From NCBI RefSeq assembly GCF_031626495.1, contig NZ_JAMQOJ010000005.1:310001-374000 (forward strand): a stretch of DNA of 64,000 bases. Reading direction: 5' to 3'. How positions within the stretch are numbered: position 1 is the first letter of the stretch; every line of letters starts with the position of its first letter. Origin of the DNA: Natrinema sp031626495. Lineage in GTDB: Archaea; Halobacteriota; Halobacteria; Halobacteriales; Natrialbaceae. Of the stretch, positions 8,590 to 18,505 are shown piece after piece. The notes under the pieces were generated by a model. The model was not told where the DNA came from. It saw only the letters and a program-made list of their open reading frames with translations, and searched no databases. The position numbers were made by a program, and so were the translations under genes.

Positions 8590-8859
8590 CTACGCGCCGG
8601 CGGACTCGAGGGCGTCTTCGATGTCGTCGCGCTGGGTGACGCCGACGAAGCGCTCGACGATGCCGTCGTCGTTCTCGATGATGAGCGTCGGCAGCGAGCG
8701 TACCTGATACTCGTTGGCGATGTCCTGCTGTTCGTCGACGTTGACTTTCTCGACTTCGAATCGCCCCTCCCAGTCGTCCTCGAGCTCCTCGAGGATCGGA
8801 TCCTGAGTCTTGCAGGGGCCACACCAGTCCGCGTAGAAGTCCTTGAGTGTGACAGTCAT
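8590..8859 (-). CDS. trxA: Thioredoxin
   Basis: This 89-residue thioredoxin starts at the ATG at 8859 (MTVTLKDFYADWCGPCK) and carries the classic WCGPCK redox centre (Cys13, Cys16). The cis-proline segment VRSLPTLI follows near residue 60. It lacks the first beta strand and helix of long thioredoxins, as is common for archaeal minimal forms. It would reduce protein disulfides in the cytoplasm, accepting electrons from a thioredoxin reductase; the flavoprotein fragment at the left edge is one candidate partner. The 68 codons of open frame upstream are not part of the gene. Confidence 0.93.
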   Translation of the reverse strand: MTVTLKDFYADWCGPCKTQDPILEELEDDWEGRFEVEKVNVDEQQDIANEYQVRSLPTLIIENDDGIVERFVGVTQRDDIEDALESAGA

Positions 8860-8976
8860 GCGGTCAACGCTACTTGCTCCGCGGCGCGCATAAGGGTTTC
8901 CCACTCCCTCCACATTGCCGTGATCGCCGACGCGGCGGGTCGAAAGGTTTAGTTCGAGGGAGCCGAAGGGACGAGT

Positions 8977-9138
8977 ATGGATAAAGGACAGAACACCGGG
9001 GGGCTGATGTCTAGTGCCGGCCTCGTCCGGTACTTCGACTCCGAAGACTCGAACGCCATTCACATCGACCCGAAGACGGTCATCGCGTTCGGCGTCATGC
9101 TCGGCGTGCTGATACAGCTCCTGACCTTCGTCTCGTAA
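8977..9138 (+). CDS. secG: Preprotein translocase subunit Sec61-beta/SecG
   Basis: A 53-codon gene begins at the ATG at 8977 and encodes MDKGQNTGGLMSSAGLVRY followed by a short polar segment and one membrane helix (VIAFGVMLGVLIQLLTFV, near the C-terminus). The GGLMSSAGLVRYF motif and tail-anchored layout are those of archaeal Sec61-beta, the small non-essential subunit of the SecYE protein-conducting channel. The N-terminus should face the cytoplasm. It is divergent from thioredoxin with 117 bases between starts; a purine-rich GAGGGAGCCGAAGGGACGAG precedes the ATG. Confidence 0.93.
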   Translation: MDKGQNTGGLMSSAGLVRYFDSEDSNAIHIDPKTVIAFGVMLGVLIQLLTFVS

Positions 9139-9316
9139 CGATCGACTCCCGTTCTTCGCGTCACCGCTCGAGACGACGACGCTGCCCGATAGTGGCGTCT
9201 CCGCTCCCCTGGAGCTCGACTCGAGAGTGAGAGGCCGGCGATCCTCGAGCGAACGCCGCGTCGGCCGCGACGAACAACGTTTTCGTAGCGGGGGTTCGTA
9301 CGTGGTCAGCTAACGA

Positions 9317-9694
9317 ATGGTCACCGGAACTGACAACGGTCGCTCGACGCCGGACGTGTTCGACTGGGCGTTCTTCTCGTTAGCGCTCGTCCTCGCGGCA
9401 ATTCACCTGTACCTCGGACTGTTCGCGACGTTCGTTCCCGACGAGCGCGTGTCCACGTTCCTCGTTATCGGGGTGGTGTTGCTCGTCGGCCCCCTCGTCT
9501 ACGTGACGCCCTACTGGCACTCGCTGCTCTATCTCCTCGGCGCGGGACTGGCCATCTATCTGGGCGTGATCTGGCTGCTCGGTGGCATGGAGTTCGTCCT
9601 CGTCGGCGCACTCACGGGGGCCGTGGCGACGGCCTTCGCACTCCTCGCGCTCTATCTGTTCGTCCGCGAAACGGCGCAGTCGAAACGGGCGTAA
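9317..9694 (+). CDS. Small four-helix membrane protein, unknown function
   Basis: The 125-residue product has four evenly spaced hydrophobic stretches (about residues 17-38, 47-66, 70-93 and 95-118) with short polar ends, so both termini probably face the cytoplasm. The N-terminus MVTGTDNGRSTPDVFDW is polar and the C-terminus ends RETAQSKRA. I recognise no enzymatic motif. It begins at the ATG at 9317, 180 bases after secG, and is followed 55 bases later by pdxT on the same strand. Confidence 0.85.
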   Translation: MVTGTDNGRSTPDVFDWAFFSLALVLAAIHLYLGLFATFVPDERVSTFLVIGVVLLVGPLVYVTPYWHSLLYLLGAGLAIYLGVIWLLGGMEFVLVGALTGAVATAFALLALYLFVRETAQSKRA

Positions 9695-9748
9695 AGAGGA
9701 GAGCGCCGTGGCGCGACCTTTTTGAGCGGGCCGTTCGTACCGGTGGCC

Positions 9749-10363
9749 ATGTCACTGACTGCGGGTGTCGTCGCGGTCCAGGGCGACGTATCCGAACACG
9801 CGACGGCGATCGAACGCGCCGCGCGCTCCCACGGTCACGAAGTCGTCGTCCACGAGATCCGCGAGTCGGGGGTCGTCCCCGACTGCGACCTGCTGGCGAT
9901 GCCGGGCGGCGAGTCGACGACCATCTCCAGACTGATCCACGGCGAGGGAATCGCCCCCGAAATTCGAGATCACGTCGCCGCCGGCAAACCGCTGCTCGCG
10001 ACCTGCGCCGGCCTGATCGTCGCCTCGAGCGACGCCGGCGACGACCGAGTCGACGAACTCGGCGTGATCGACGCGAGCGTCGAGCGAAACGCCTTCGGTC
10101 GGCAGAAGGACAGCTTCGAAGCCCCGCTGACGGTCGCGGGCCTCGACGATCCCTTCCCGGCAGTGTTTATTCGCGCGCCCGCGATCGATGCGGTCGGCAC
10201 CGCGGACGTGCTGGCGACCTGGGACGATCGCCCGGTCGCGGTCCGGGACGGACCGGTCGTCGGGACGGCGTTCCATCCCGAACTGACGACGGACAGCCGG
10301 ATCCACGGACTGGCCTTCTTCGAAAACGACGCGACGGAACTGCCACTCGAGGAATCGCGGTAA
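9749..10363 (+). CDS. pdxT: Pyridoxal 5'-phosphate synthase glutaminase subunit PdxT
   Basis: The 204-residue class I glutamine amidotransferase supplies ammonia to PdxS for vitamin B6 synthesis. Motifs are MPGGESTTISRL (51-62), the nucleophile elbow ATCAGL with Cys86, RNAFGRQ (113-119) and the His-Glu dyad in AFHPELT (His176, Glu178). I use the ATG at 9749, which begins MSLTAGVVAVQGD; a TTG at 9722 would add nine unlikely residues. The following DUF151 and hisE genes run in the same direction. pdxS is not in the window. Confidence 0.95.
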   Translation: MSLTAGVVAVQGDVSEHATAIERAARSHGHEVVVHEIRESGVVPDCDLLAMPGGESTTISRLIHGEGIAPEIRDHVAAGKPLLATCAGLIVASSDAGDDRVDELGVIDASVERNAFGRQKDSFEAPLTVAGLDDPFPAVFIRAPAIDAVGTADVLATWDDRPVAVRDGPVVGTAFHPELTTDSRIHGLAFFENDATELPLEESR

Positions 10364-10452
10364 CGCCGGTCGCGACGGGAACGAGCCGATCCCGGCCGGT
10401 GCATGCACTCGCGACCGGACATGTTTTCCCCCTCCTCGTCAACGGTAGGAGT

Positions 10453-10920
10453 ATGCAGGCATCCATCGACGCGGTTCGCGTCGCAGGGACGCCCCAGGGC
10501 CCGGTTCCGGTGGTCGTCCTCGCCGTCGACGGAGAGGACGATGTCGTGCCGATCTTCATCGGGTTCAACGAGGCGACCAGCATCGCCCGGGGACTCGAGG
10601 CCGAGGATATCGGGCGGCCGCTGACCCACGACCTTCTGCTCGACGTCATGGAGGAACTCGGCAGCCGGATCGACCGCGTCGTCGTCAACGAGATCAAGGA
10701 ACGCGACGGCGGCCAGGGCGGCACCTACATCGCGGACCTCCACCTCGAGACGCCCCGCGGCGAGACGGTCATCGACGCCCGGCCGAGCGATTCGCTCGCG
10801 CTGGCCGCCCGGACGAACGCGCCCGTCGAGATCACCGAAGAGGTCTTCGAGGACAGCCGAGACGACAGCGAGAAGTTCGACGAACTCGAAGACATCCGCA
10901 ACGTATCTGGTGACCTGTAG
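10453..10920 (+). CDS. Bifunctional nuclease family protein (DUF151)
   Basis: This 155-residue protein shows the DUF151/BFN layout: VVVLAVDGEDDVVPIFIGF (about 20-38), NEATSIARGL, the RPLTHDLL motif near 57-64, and RPSDSLALAARTNAPVEI near 108-125. Family members are small cytoplasmic proteins described in plants and bacteria as nucleases; the role in archaea is not established. It starts at an ATG at 10453, and its TAG is immediately followed by the hisE ATG, so the two are translationally linked. Confidence 0.9.
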   Translation: MQASIDAVRVAGTPQGPVPVVVLAVDGEDDVVPIFIGFNEATSIARGLEAEDIGRPLTHDLLLDVMEELGSRIDRVVVNEIKERDGGQGGTYIADLHLETPRGETVIDARPSDSLALAARTNAPVEITEEVFEDSRDDSEKFDELEDIRNVSGDL

Positions 10921-11205
10921 ATGGACGACGTGCTCGAGGACCTGTTTGCCGTCATCGAAGACCGAAAGGAAACGCTGCCCGAGGACTCCTACACCGCCTC
11001 GCTGTTCACCCACGAAAAAGGCGAGAACGCGGTGCTGGAGAAACTCGGCGAGGAGACGACCGAACTCGTGCTCGCCGCGAAAGACGACGACCGCGAGGAG
11101 ATCGCCCACGAGAGCGCCGACATCGTCTACCACCTGCTCGTCCTGCTCTCGATGAAAGACGTGGCGCTCTCTGATCTCGAGGCCGAACTCGAGGCGAGAC
11201 GCTGA
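10921..11205 (+). CDS. hisE: Phosphoribosyl-ATP pyrophosphatase
   Basis: This is the 94-residue all-alpha NTP pyrophosphohydrolase that performs the second step of histidine biosynthesis (PR-ATP to PR-AMP). Family signatures are SYTASLFTHEKGENAVLEKLGEE split over residues 21-44, the metal-binding EETTELV, and HESADIVYHLLVLL near 63-76. The ATG follows the previous stop with no gap. The protein is one of the shortest HisE forms and ends in the basic EARR. Other his genes are not in the window, so the pathway is dispersed, as is usual in haloarchaea. Confidence 0.95.
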   Translation: MDDVLEDLFAVIEDRKETLPEDSYTASLFTHEKGENAVLEKLGEETTELVLAAKDDDREEIAHESADIVYHLLVLLSMKDVALSDLEAELEARR

Positions 11206-11362
11206 GCGGGCCGCGAGACGCGCCGATTCCGATCGACTGCGAACCGCTCACCGGAGCCCGCGCTCGGTGGAGAACGTGTACCTTCATTGTGGGGTAGCTC
11301 CCATACTCACTCGTTTCGATACCAACAGGTCGGTCCGCCGACCGGAACGGAAGTGAACGGAC

Positions 11363-13582
11363 GTGTCCGAGGACTCCACGCCAGACGACGCCAGCGCGGC
11401 CGATTATCGACAGCTCTCGTTCGTCGCGCTCGCGGCCGTCGCGCTCGTGTTGGCGGCCGCGTTCGCGCCCGGCGCCGCGGTGCCGGCCGGTTCTGAGTCC
11501 GGGGGCGACGGGTCGGGGCCGCGCCTCGAGCCCGGCGGTTCGGACGGCGGCGACGGGCCGAACGTCGATTTCGACTGGAAGCGGCTGCTCGAGTTGCTCA
11601 ACATCGATCGGGGCGAGGGGAACGGGGAACAGACCGAGACCGAAACCGAGACGGCCTGTGTCATCGCCCTGGATCGAACGCCGGTTCCCGGCGGCCAGGT
11701 GACGGCGACGATCCGCTACGAGGGAGAGTTACTCGTCGACGCACCGGTGTGGTTCAACGGTCAGCACGTCGGACGGACCGACGAGTACGGTCAGGTAACC
11801 GACGAAGTGCCGTACGTGAAGGAGCTACGGATTCGAGTCGGCGCGGAAAGCGACGTGACGTGCCGTGCCGGAGCGAGCACGGCGAGAGAGGGGGTCGCCG
11901 TCGGTGCCGGAAGCGGACAGTCGGTGGGAACGACAGCGACGGGAGCCACCGCAGGGACGCTCGTGGCGACACGGGCCGCGGACGGTATCGCGGCGGCGCA
12001 GGCGGCAGCCGATGGCGAGGACGAAACCGGGAACGCGACCGGATCGTACGAGGTCACCGGCGAGATCGAGATCGGCGTTTGCGGCGATCCGTACCCCGGC
12101 GAGGAGATCACCGTCGACGCAGTCATCGAGGGGATACCGATGCGCGAGGCGACCGTCTCCATCGACGGGACGGCGGTCGGTCGGACGGGCGACGACGGCA
12201 CGGCGACGGTGACCGTCCCCGACGACGGCTCCGAGCGGATCACGCTCGAGGTCGCCCGGGGGGACTTCTCGGGGACGAAGACGGTCGACGTACTCCTCCT
12301 CGAGGCACACCTGCGGCCGGCTGGACTCGCGCCGGTCCCCGGCAGTCCCGGTGCCGTCGCGGCCGAGATCGACGGCGAACCGGTCGCGAACGCCACCGTC
12401 ACCGTCGGTGGCGAGCGGGCGGGAACGACCGACGCCGACGGACGATTGTCGCTCGCGCTGCCGCGCGATCCGACGACGACGGTGACGGTCAGCACGGGCG
12501 ATCGGACCGCGAACCAGACCGCGAGCGTGACCCTCCTGGGTGCCTACGGCGGTCCGGCGGCCGTCGCCACGCTCGTTGTCGCTGGACTGGCGGCGTTCGC
12601 CTACCGGACGCACGGCCGCCGTGGACCGCTCACCGTCGTCGGAGCCGCGGCGGCGCTGCTCGCGGTACTCGTCGTCGAGGCGTTCTACGGACCGTGGGCC
12701 GGGCTCGCGGCGTTGGCCGTCGTCGCCCTGCTCGGGTTCGGACTCGCCGTCGGCCGCTCCGGCGGTCAGCGGCTTCGCGACCGCGAGGTGTCCCCGATCC
12801 GCGAGGCGCTGGGCCGGTTCGCGGCGTGGATCGTCGAACGCGCGATGCGGGTCGTCGACCGCCTCGAGGCCCTGGTCGACCGGGGGCGGGCGCTGGCGGC
12901 CGCCGTTCGTGCGTGGCTGCGGTCGCTGCCCCGGTCCGCGAGCGGCCTCTGGACGCGGCTCGCGGACTGGCTGCGAACGTGTCCGGCGCGCGTTCGATCG
13001 GGGCTCCGACGGGCGCTCGTCGCTGCGCGGACGCTGCCGCTGCGAACGGTTGCGATCGGAATCGGAGCGCTCGCCGTACTCGGCGGGGGCTACGCGGTCG
13101 ACGGCCTCCGCGGGGCCGCCCTCGTCGCGGGCGGTCTCGCCGTCGCCGGCGTGCTCCGACGACGCTCGGCGGAGCCCGACTCGACGAAGACGGGCGGCGA
13201 TACAGACGACAGTGGCGAGTCGACGACACCGGAGCCGACGGCGAATACCGGAGACGAAGACCGACGACGCTCGTTCCGCGAACTGTGGCGTGCGTTCGCA
13301 CGGCGGGTCTCGCCGGGTCGCTGGCGAACGCGAACGCCCGGCGAAATCGAGCGACGCGCCCTCTCGGACGGCTACCCCCGGGAGCCGGTGCGCGAACTGA
13401 CGACGCTGTTTCGCGAGGTGGAGTACGGCGGCCGGCCCCGCTCGAGCGAGCGCCGCGACCGGGCGGCCGCCGCGTACGACGAGATCGAAGCGGAGCACGA
13501 CCGGGAGCGGAAGGGGGAAGCAGCGGCGGACTCGCCAGCGACCGAATCAGCGTCCGGGACTGACGGAGGGGAGGTATCGTGA
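11363..13582 (+). CDS. Large membrane protein with Ig-like repeats and a C-terminal DUF4129-type domain
   Basis: The 739-residue protein starts at a GTG. After one N-terminal membrane segment (about 18-40) and a Gly/Asp-rich linker come two or three beta-rich segments with the repeated pattern VxVDGxxVGRTDxDG (about 95-330), like carboxypeptidase-regulatory or CNA-B folds. Several membrane helices follow at about 395-475 and 560-600. The last 130 residues include EPVRELTTLFREVEYGGR, typical of DUF4129. No transglutaminase Cys-His-Asp is seen, unlike the second cluster's protein at 40932. It is the first gene of a five-gene unit ending with MoxR at 18490; its TGA overlaps the next start. Confidence 0.85.
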   Translation: MSEDSTPDDASAADYRQLSFVALAAVALVLAAAFAPGAAVPAGSESGGDGSGPRLEPGGSDGGDGPNVDFDWKRLLELLNIDRGEGNGEQTETETETACVIALDRTPVPGGQVTATIRYEGELLVDAPVWFNGQHVGRTDEYGQVTDEVPYVKELRIRVGAESDVTCRAGASTAREGVAVGAGSGQSVGTTATGATAGTLVATRAADGIAAAQAAADGEDETGNATGSYEVTGEIEIGVCGDPYPGEEITVDAVIEGIPMREATVSIDGTAVGRTGDDGTATVTVPDDGSERITLEVARGDFSGTKTVDVLLLEAHLRPAGLAPVPGSPGAVAAEIDGEPVANATVTVGGERAGTTDADGRLSLALPRDPTTTVTVSTGDRTANQTASVTLLGAYGGPAAVATLVVAGLAAFAYRTHGRRGPLTVVGAAAALLAVLVVEAFYGPWAGLAALAVVALLGFGLAVGRSGGQRLRDREVSPIREALGRFAAWIVERAMRVVDRLEALVDRGRALAAAVRAWLRSLPRSASGLWTRLADWLRTCPARVRSGLRRALVAARTLPLRTVAIGIGALAVLGGGYAVDGLRGAALVAGGLAVAGVLRRRSAEPDSTKTGGDTDDSGESTTPEPTANTGDEDRRRSFRELWRAFARRVSPGRWRTRTPGEIERRALSDGYPREPVRELTTLFREVEYGGRPRSSERRDRAAAAYDEIEAEHDRERKGEAAADSPATESASGTDGGEVS

Positions 13583-14421
13583 GCCCGCGACGCACGACGA
13601 TCGTCGCCCTGTTCGGGCTGGCGCTCGTCGCGATCGGAACCTTCCTGGGGGTCGTTCAGAGCGGCGGCTCGGAGGGAGCCGGTGGACTCGTCGCCCTCCT
13701 CGTGCTCGTCGCGCTCGGCCTCGGGGTTCGGAACGTCCGCGGCTCGCTCGACGGGACCGCCGACGCGCCGACCGTTCCCTGGGCCGCCGACGAACCGTTC
13801 GCCACCCCCGCGCCCGAGCGGACCGATCGCGACCCGCCGCTCTCGAGCGAGGAACTCGCCGGGTTGATCGAGACGGCCGGCGAGCGCGCCCGCGACGAGG
13901 GGAGCGTCGATAGGGGGCTCGACGCCGTCCGCCCCGCGCTCCGGACGGCGCTGGTCGACGCGCTCGAGCAGGGCGGCCGCTCGCGATCGGACGTCGAGGC
14001 GGCGCTCGCGGACGGAAGCTGGACCGACGATCGAGTCGCCGCGAGCGTGCTCTCGGCCGAGATCGCGCCGCCGGACCGGTCGTTCCGCGAGCGGGTCCGC
14101 GCGTGGCTCTCGCCCGAGCCCGTCGTCCGGCAGCGCGCCCGGCGAGCGACGAACGCGGTCGCCGCGGCCGCCGACGAGGCGCTGCCGACGGTGCCGGGCC
14201 AGACCGCGCCCCGGACCGTTCCGGTCGTCCAGCCGACCCTCGAGGACCTCCAGCGGGGTGCGGACGGCCGGCTCCAGCGCGCCGTCGAGCCGCGGGCGAC
14301 CGCTCGCGGACCGCAGCCGCGTCGCCCGCGCTCCGGTGACGAACTCGAGGAGGAGACCGACGACCGGGACGAGAGCGAACGGGACGGCGACGGAGAGAAC
14401 GCGGAGGTGACCGGCGCGTGA
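13579..14421 (+). CDS. Membrane-anchored protein of the MoxR/DUF58 cluster, unknown function
   Basis: The 280-residue product starts at a GTG within GTGA, overlapping the previous gene by four bases, a sign of coupled translation. Two membrane helices occupy about residues 8-27 and 34-50. The rest is soluble: SSEELAGLIETAGERARDEGS, a helical acidic region, and a disordered charged tail from about 205 onward (RPRSGDELEEETDDRDES). I recognise no catalytic motif. Its position between the DUF4129 and DUF58 genes suggests it is a scaffold or lipid-anchored partner of that complex. Confidence 0.85.
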   Translation: MSPRRTTIVALFGLALVAIGTFLGVVQSGGSEGAGGLVALLVLVALGLGVRNVRGSLDGTADAPTVPWAADEPFATPAPERTDRDPPLSSEELAGLIETAGERARDEGSVDRGLDAVRPALRTALVDALEQGGRSRSDVEAALADGSWTDDRVAASVLSAEIAPPDRSFRERVRAWLSPEPVVRQRARRATNAVAAAADEALPTVPGQTAPRTVPVVQPTLEDLQRGADGRLQRAVEPRATARGPQPRRPRSGDELEEETDDRDESERDGDGENAEVTGA

Positions 14422-15875
14422 GCCGTCGGCAGCTGCGCTGGCGGGGTGGCGTCGCCGCGACGGTCGCGCTCGCGGTCGCGGGGGTGATCAGCAGGACGCC
14501 GGCCCTGCTGCTCGGCGCGGTCGTCCCGCTCGCGTTCGTCGCCACCGGCTCGTTGTCCCGCGTTCGGGTTCCCGACGGCCTCGTCGCGACCAGGACGGTC
14601 TCGCCGACGCCCGCGCCGCCGGGCCGACCCGTCACCGTCACCCTCGAGGTGACGAACGACTCCGACCGGACGCTGACCGACGTTCGGCTCGCCGACGGCG
14701 TCCCCACAGCGCTGGCCGTTCTCGAGGGATCGCCGCGGGCGGGCACGACGCTCGAGCCCGGCGAGAGTTACAGCGTGACGTATCTCGTCGTCACCCGCCG
14801 CGGCGAGTACGACTTCGAACCGCCGCAGTGTCGACTCCGCGGCCTGGGGGCGAGCGCGGTGGCGACGGTGTCACTTCCGGTGTCGGGCGATCGATCGCTC
14901 GTCTGTCGGCTCGACGCCGACGCGCCGCCGATCGAGGAGGACGGCAGCGGCCACGCCGGCCAACTCACGACCGACGACCCCGGCGAGGGCGTCTCGTTTC
15001 ACTCGACCCGGGAGTACCACCCCGACGACCCCGCAGACCGGATCGACTGGCGACACTACGCGAAACGCGGGGCGCTCGCGACGGTCAACTACGAGCGACA
15101 GGTGTCGGCGACCGTCGTTCTGGTCGTCGATGCACGCGCGGCGAACCGCGTCGTCGCCGGTCGCGGGCGGCCGACCGGCGTCGAACTCGAGGCCTACGCC
15201 GCGACGCGGGCACTGACCGATCTACTCAACTCGGGTCACGACGTCGGCGTCGCCGTGATCGGGCTCGACGGCCCCGGGCCCGCGGGCTGTCACTGGCTCG
15301 AGCCAGCGAGCGGGCGCGATCAGCGGACCCGCGGACTCGAACTCCTCCGGGCGGCGGCCGACGGCGACTCGTCGGCCGACTCGGATGCGACGCCGGGCCG
15401 GACGCGGGCGGACGTCCGGCGGCTGGACGCACAGGTGCGCAAGGTACTCGAACTCACCCCGTCGAACGCACAGCTCGCGCTGTTTACGGCCGCACTCGAC
15501 GAGCCGCCCGTCGACGCGGTCGAGACCTGGCGCGGCGCGGGGCTGCCGGTGGCCGTCTGCTCGCCCGATATCGTCCCCGAAAACACCGTCAGCGGTCAGT
15601 ACGAGCAGACGCGGCGGCGCACTCGGCTGGCGCGCTGTCAGGCCGCCGGCGCTCGGACGGTCGACTGGCGGCGCGGAACGCCGCTGCCGCTGGTCATCGA
15701 GCACGCCTTCGCCGCTGACGCGCGGCTCTCGAACACGCGGCTGCTCGGCGGCGGGTCGGCGAACGACGGCAGCGAGACGGCCGGAAGCGGAGCCGCGGCG
15801 GAAAGCGACCGCAACGGGCGAGCCGAACGGGAGCCGTCGGCCGGCCGGCGGACGCAGCCGGGGGGTGACGACTAG
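14418..15875 (+). CDS. DUF58 family protein
   Basis: This 485-residue protein has two N-terminal membrane helices (about 9-45), a beta-rich stretch like an extracytoplasmic Ig domain (PGRPVTVTLEVTNDSDRTLTD near 70-90), then the DUF58 signature EYHPDDPADRIDWRHYAKR (about 197-215). A von Willebrand A-like region follows (VVLVVDARA near 235). The last 50 residues are low complexity. DUF58 proteins are found next to MoxR ATPases and are thought to be their substrates or adaptors. The GTG start overlaps the preceding stop by four bases. Confidence 0.9.
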   Translation: MSRRQLRWRGGVAATVALAVAGVISRTPALLLGAVVPLAFVATGSLSRVRVPDGLVATRTVSPTPAPPGRPVTVTLEVTNDSDRTLTDVRLADGVPTALAVLEGSPRAGTTLEPGESYSVTYLVVTRRGEYDFEPPQCRLRGLGASAVATVSLPVSGDRSLVCRLDADAPPIEEDGSGHAGQLTTDDPGEGVSFHSTREYHPDDPADRIDWRHYAKRGALATVNYERQVSATVVLVVDARAANRVVAGRGRPTGVELEAYAATRALTDLLNSGHDVGVAVIGLDGPGPAGCHWLEPASGRDQRTRGLELLRAAADGDSSADSDATPGRTRADVRRLDAQVRKVLELTPSNAQLALFTAALDEPPVDAVETWRGAGLPVAVCSPDIVPENTVSGQYEQTRRRTRLARCQAAGARTVDWRRGTPLPLVIEHAFAADARLSNTRLLGGGSANDGSETAGSGAAAESDRNGRAEREPSAGRRTQPGGDD

Positions 15876-17327
15876 ATGTCGCTGGCCGGCCCGCGACTCG
15901 ATCGGCCGTCCGCGATCGGCGACGAGGGCCGACCACGGGCGACGAGCCTCTGGATCGCCACGCTGGCCGTCGTCGTCGCCGTCGGACTCGTCGGCGTCGC
16001 GATCGGCGAGCCGTCGCTGCTGCCGACGCTCGGGCTTCCCGTCGGGCTGACCGTCGCCGGCGTGGGTCTGCTCGAGCGCGACGGGTTCGTCGACCAGTTC
16101 GTCGCGCACGCGCTTCTCTTGACGTTCGGCACGGCGTTCGCGCTGATCGTCCTCCTGGCCCCGTTCGTCGCCGGACCGGGGCTCGCGGTGAGCGGGTGTG
16201 CGCTGGCACTCGCCGGGGTCGGGGCCGCCTGGGCCGATATCGGCGGCGAGAAGCTGAAACCCGCCGCGACGGGGACCGTGCTCGGCTACGTCTCGATGCT
16301 GGCCTCGGCCGCGGCAGTGACGGTACTGCTCGGACTCGGCTACCTCGGCACGGCGGTGGTGAGCGGGATCACCGGCGTCTCGAGCCCGATCGGGTCGCTC
16401 ACCGGCTTTCTCGTGGTCGCGGCCGGTACTGCCGGGGTCGTCCGGCTGTCGCTGCGCTGGCTCCCGATTCTGGAGTTGACACCGCGGCGTCGGCGTCCGG
16501 TGGTCGAACGCCGGCTCGCAACCCTCCGACAGTATCTGACGTGGACGATGTCGGGAGCGATCGTCGCGATCGTCGTCGTCGCCGTCCTCGTGCTCGGGGG
16601 CGTGACGGCCGGGCTATCGGCCAGCCAGTCGGTGCTCGCAGGGGGGCTCGAGGCGCTGTCGTCGCCGATCGTCGTCTGGCCGATCGTCGCGGTCGGCGCG
16701 CTGAGCGCCGCCGCCGGCGCAGTCGCGCTCGTCCTGCGGCGCCTCACGCGAGAGGTCGACGCCGACACGACTCGCCAGACCGCCGCGGTCGTCGCCGGGT
16801 TCGGATTCTCCGTGCCCTTCCTGTTCGGCCTGGTGCTCCTGATCGCCAGTAACGGAACCGTCCTCGGCCCGGTCCTCCTCGGGGCGGCGCTGCTGATCCC
16901 CCTGCTGATCGGACCGCTGGCTGTCGCGTTCGTACTCGGGGGCGGCGTCGTCTGCATCGCCCTCGGCATACTGCCGTCGCGAGCGACCGGGCCGGCCATC
17001 GCCGCGGCGGGGCTCGTCGTCGCCGCGATCGGCGTCGCCGGCGTGAGTGCGCTCCTCGCCTTCGGCTGCATCGCCGCCGCGGTCCTCGTCTGGGACCTCT
17101 CGACGTTCGGGCTCGGGGTAACGGCCGAACTCGGCCACCTGCCCGAGACCCGCCGGCTCGAGCTGTTCCACGGAGCCATCGCCGTCGGCGTCGGGATCGC
17201 CGCCGTGGCGGTCGCGACCGGCCTCGAGTTCCTCCGAAGTGGCGCCTTCGCGGGCGTCAGCGCAGCCGGTGCTGCGTTCGTCGTCGTGGTGGGCGTGTTA
17301 CTCCTGTTAGTTCCCCTCCGCGGCTAA
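15876..17327 (+). CDS. Polytopic membrane protein of the MoxR/DUF58 cluster
   Basis: The 483-residue protein begins at an ATG that directly abuts the DUF58 stop. I count roughly 12-13 hydrophobic segments across almost the whole length, separated by short loops; the longest polar loop is at about 195-220 (LTPRRRRPVVERRLATLR) and should be cytoplasmic under the positive-inside rule. No transport or catalytic motif is visible. It occupies the position that a TgpA-like transglutaminase takes in related clusters, but has no transglutaminase domain. It ends 59 bases before the MoxR gene. Confidence 0.85.
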   Translation: MSLAGPRLDRPSAIGDEGRPRATSLWIATLAVVVAVGLVGVAIGEPSLLPTLGLPVGLTVAGVGLLERDGFVDQFVAHALLLTFGTAFALIVLLAPFVAGPGLAVSGCALALAGVGAAWADIGGEKLKPAATGTVLGYVSMLASAAAVTVLLGLGYLGTAVVSGITGVSSPIGSLTGFLVVAAGTAGVVRLSLRWLPILELTPRRRRPVVERRLATLRQYLTWTMSGAIVAIVVVAVLVLGGVTAGLSASQSVLAGGLEALSSPIVVWPIVAVGALSAAAGAVALVLRRLTREVDADTTRQTAAVVAGFGFSVPFLFGLVLLIASNGTVLGPVLLGAALLIPLLIGPLAVAFVLGGGVVCIALGILPSRATGPAIAAAGLVVAAIGVAGVSALLAFGCIAAAVLVWDLSTFGLGVTAELGHLPETRRLELFHGAIAVGVGIAAVAVATGLEFLRSGAFAGVSAAGAAFVVVVGVLLLLVPLRG

Positions 17328-17386
17328 TCGGCTTCGGCCCGGCGCGAGAGGGGAGGCTTCTTGGTCATCTAGCGTCACTGTCGTGT

Positions 17387-18490
<1,104 letters not shown>

Positions 18491-18505
18491 GCGAGCGAAT
18501 CGACC

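Noticed and set aside
11749..13563. 604- and 557-codon open frames on both strands inside the DUF4129-type gene
   Set aside because: Both are Arg/Gly-rich shadows of the 739-residue gene, which has acidic composition, membrane helices and family motifs.
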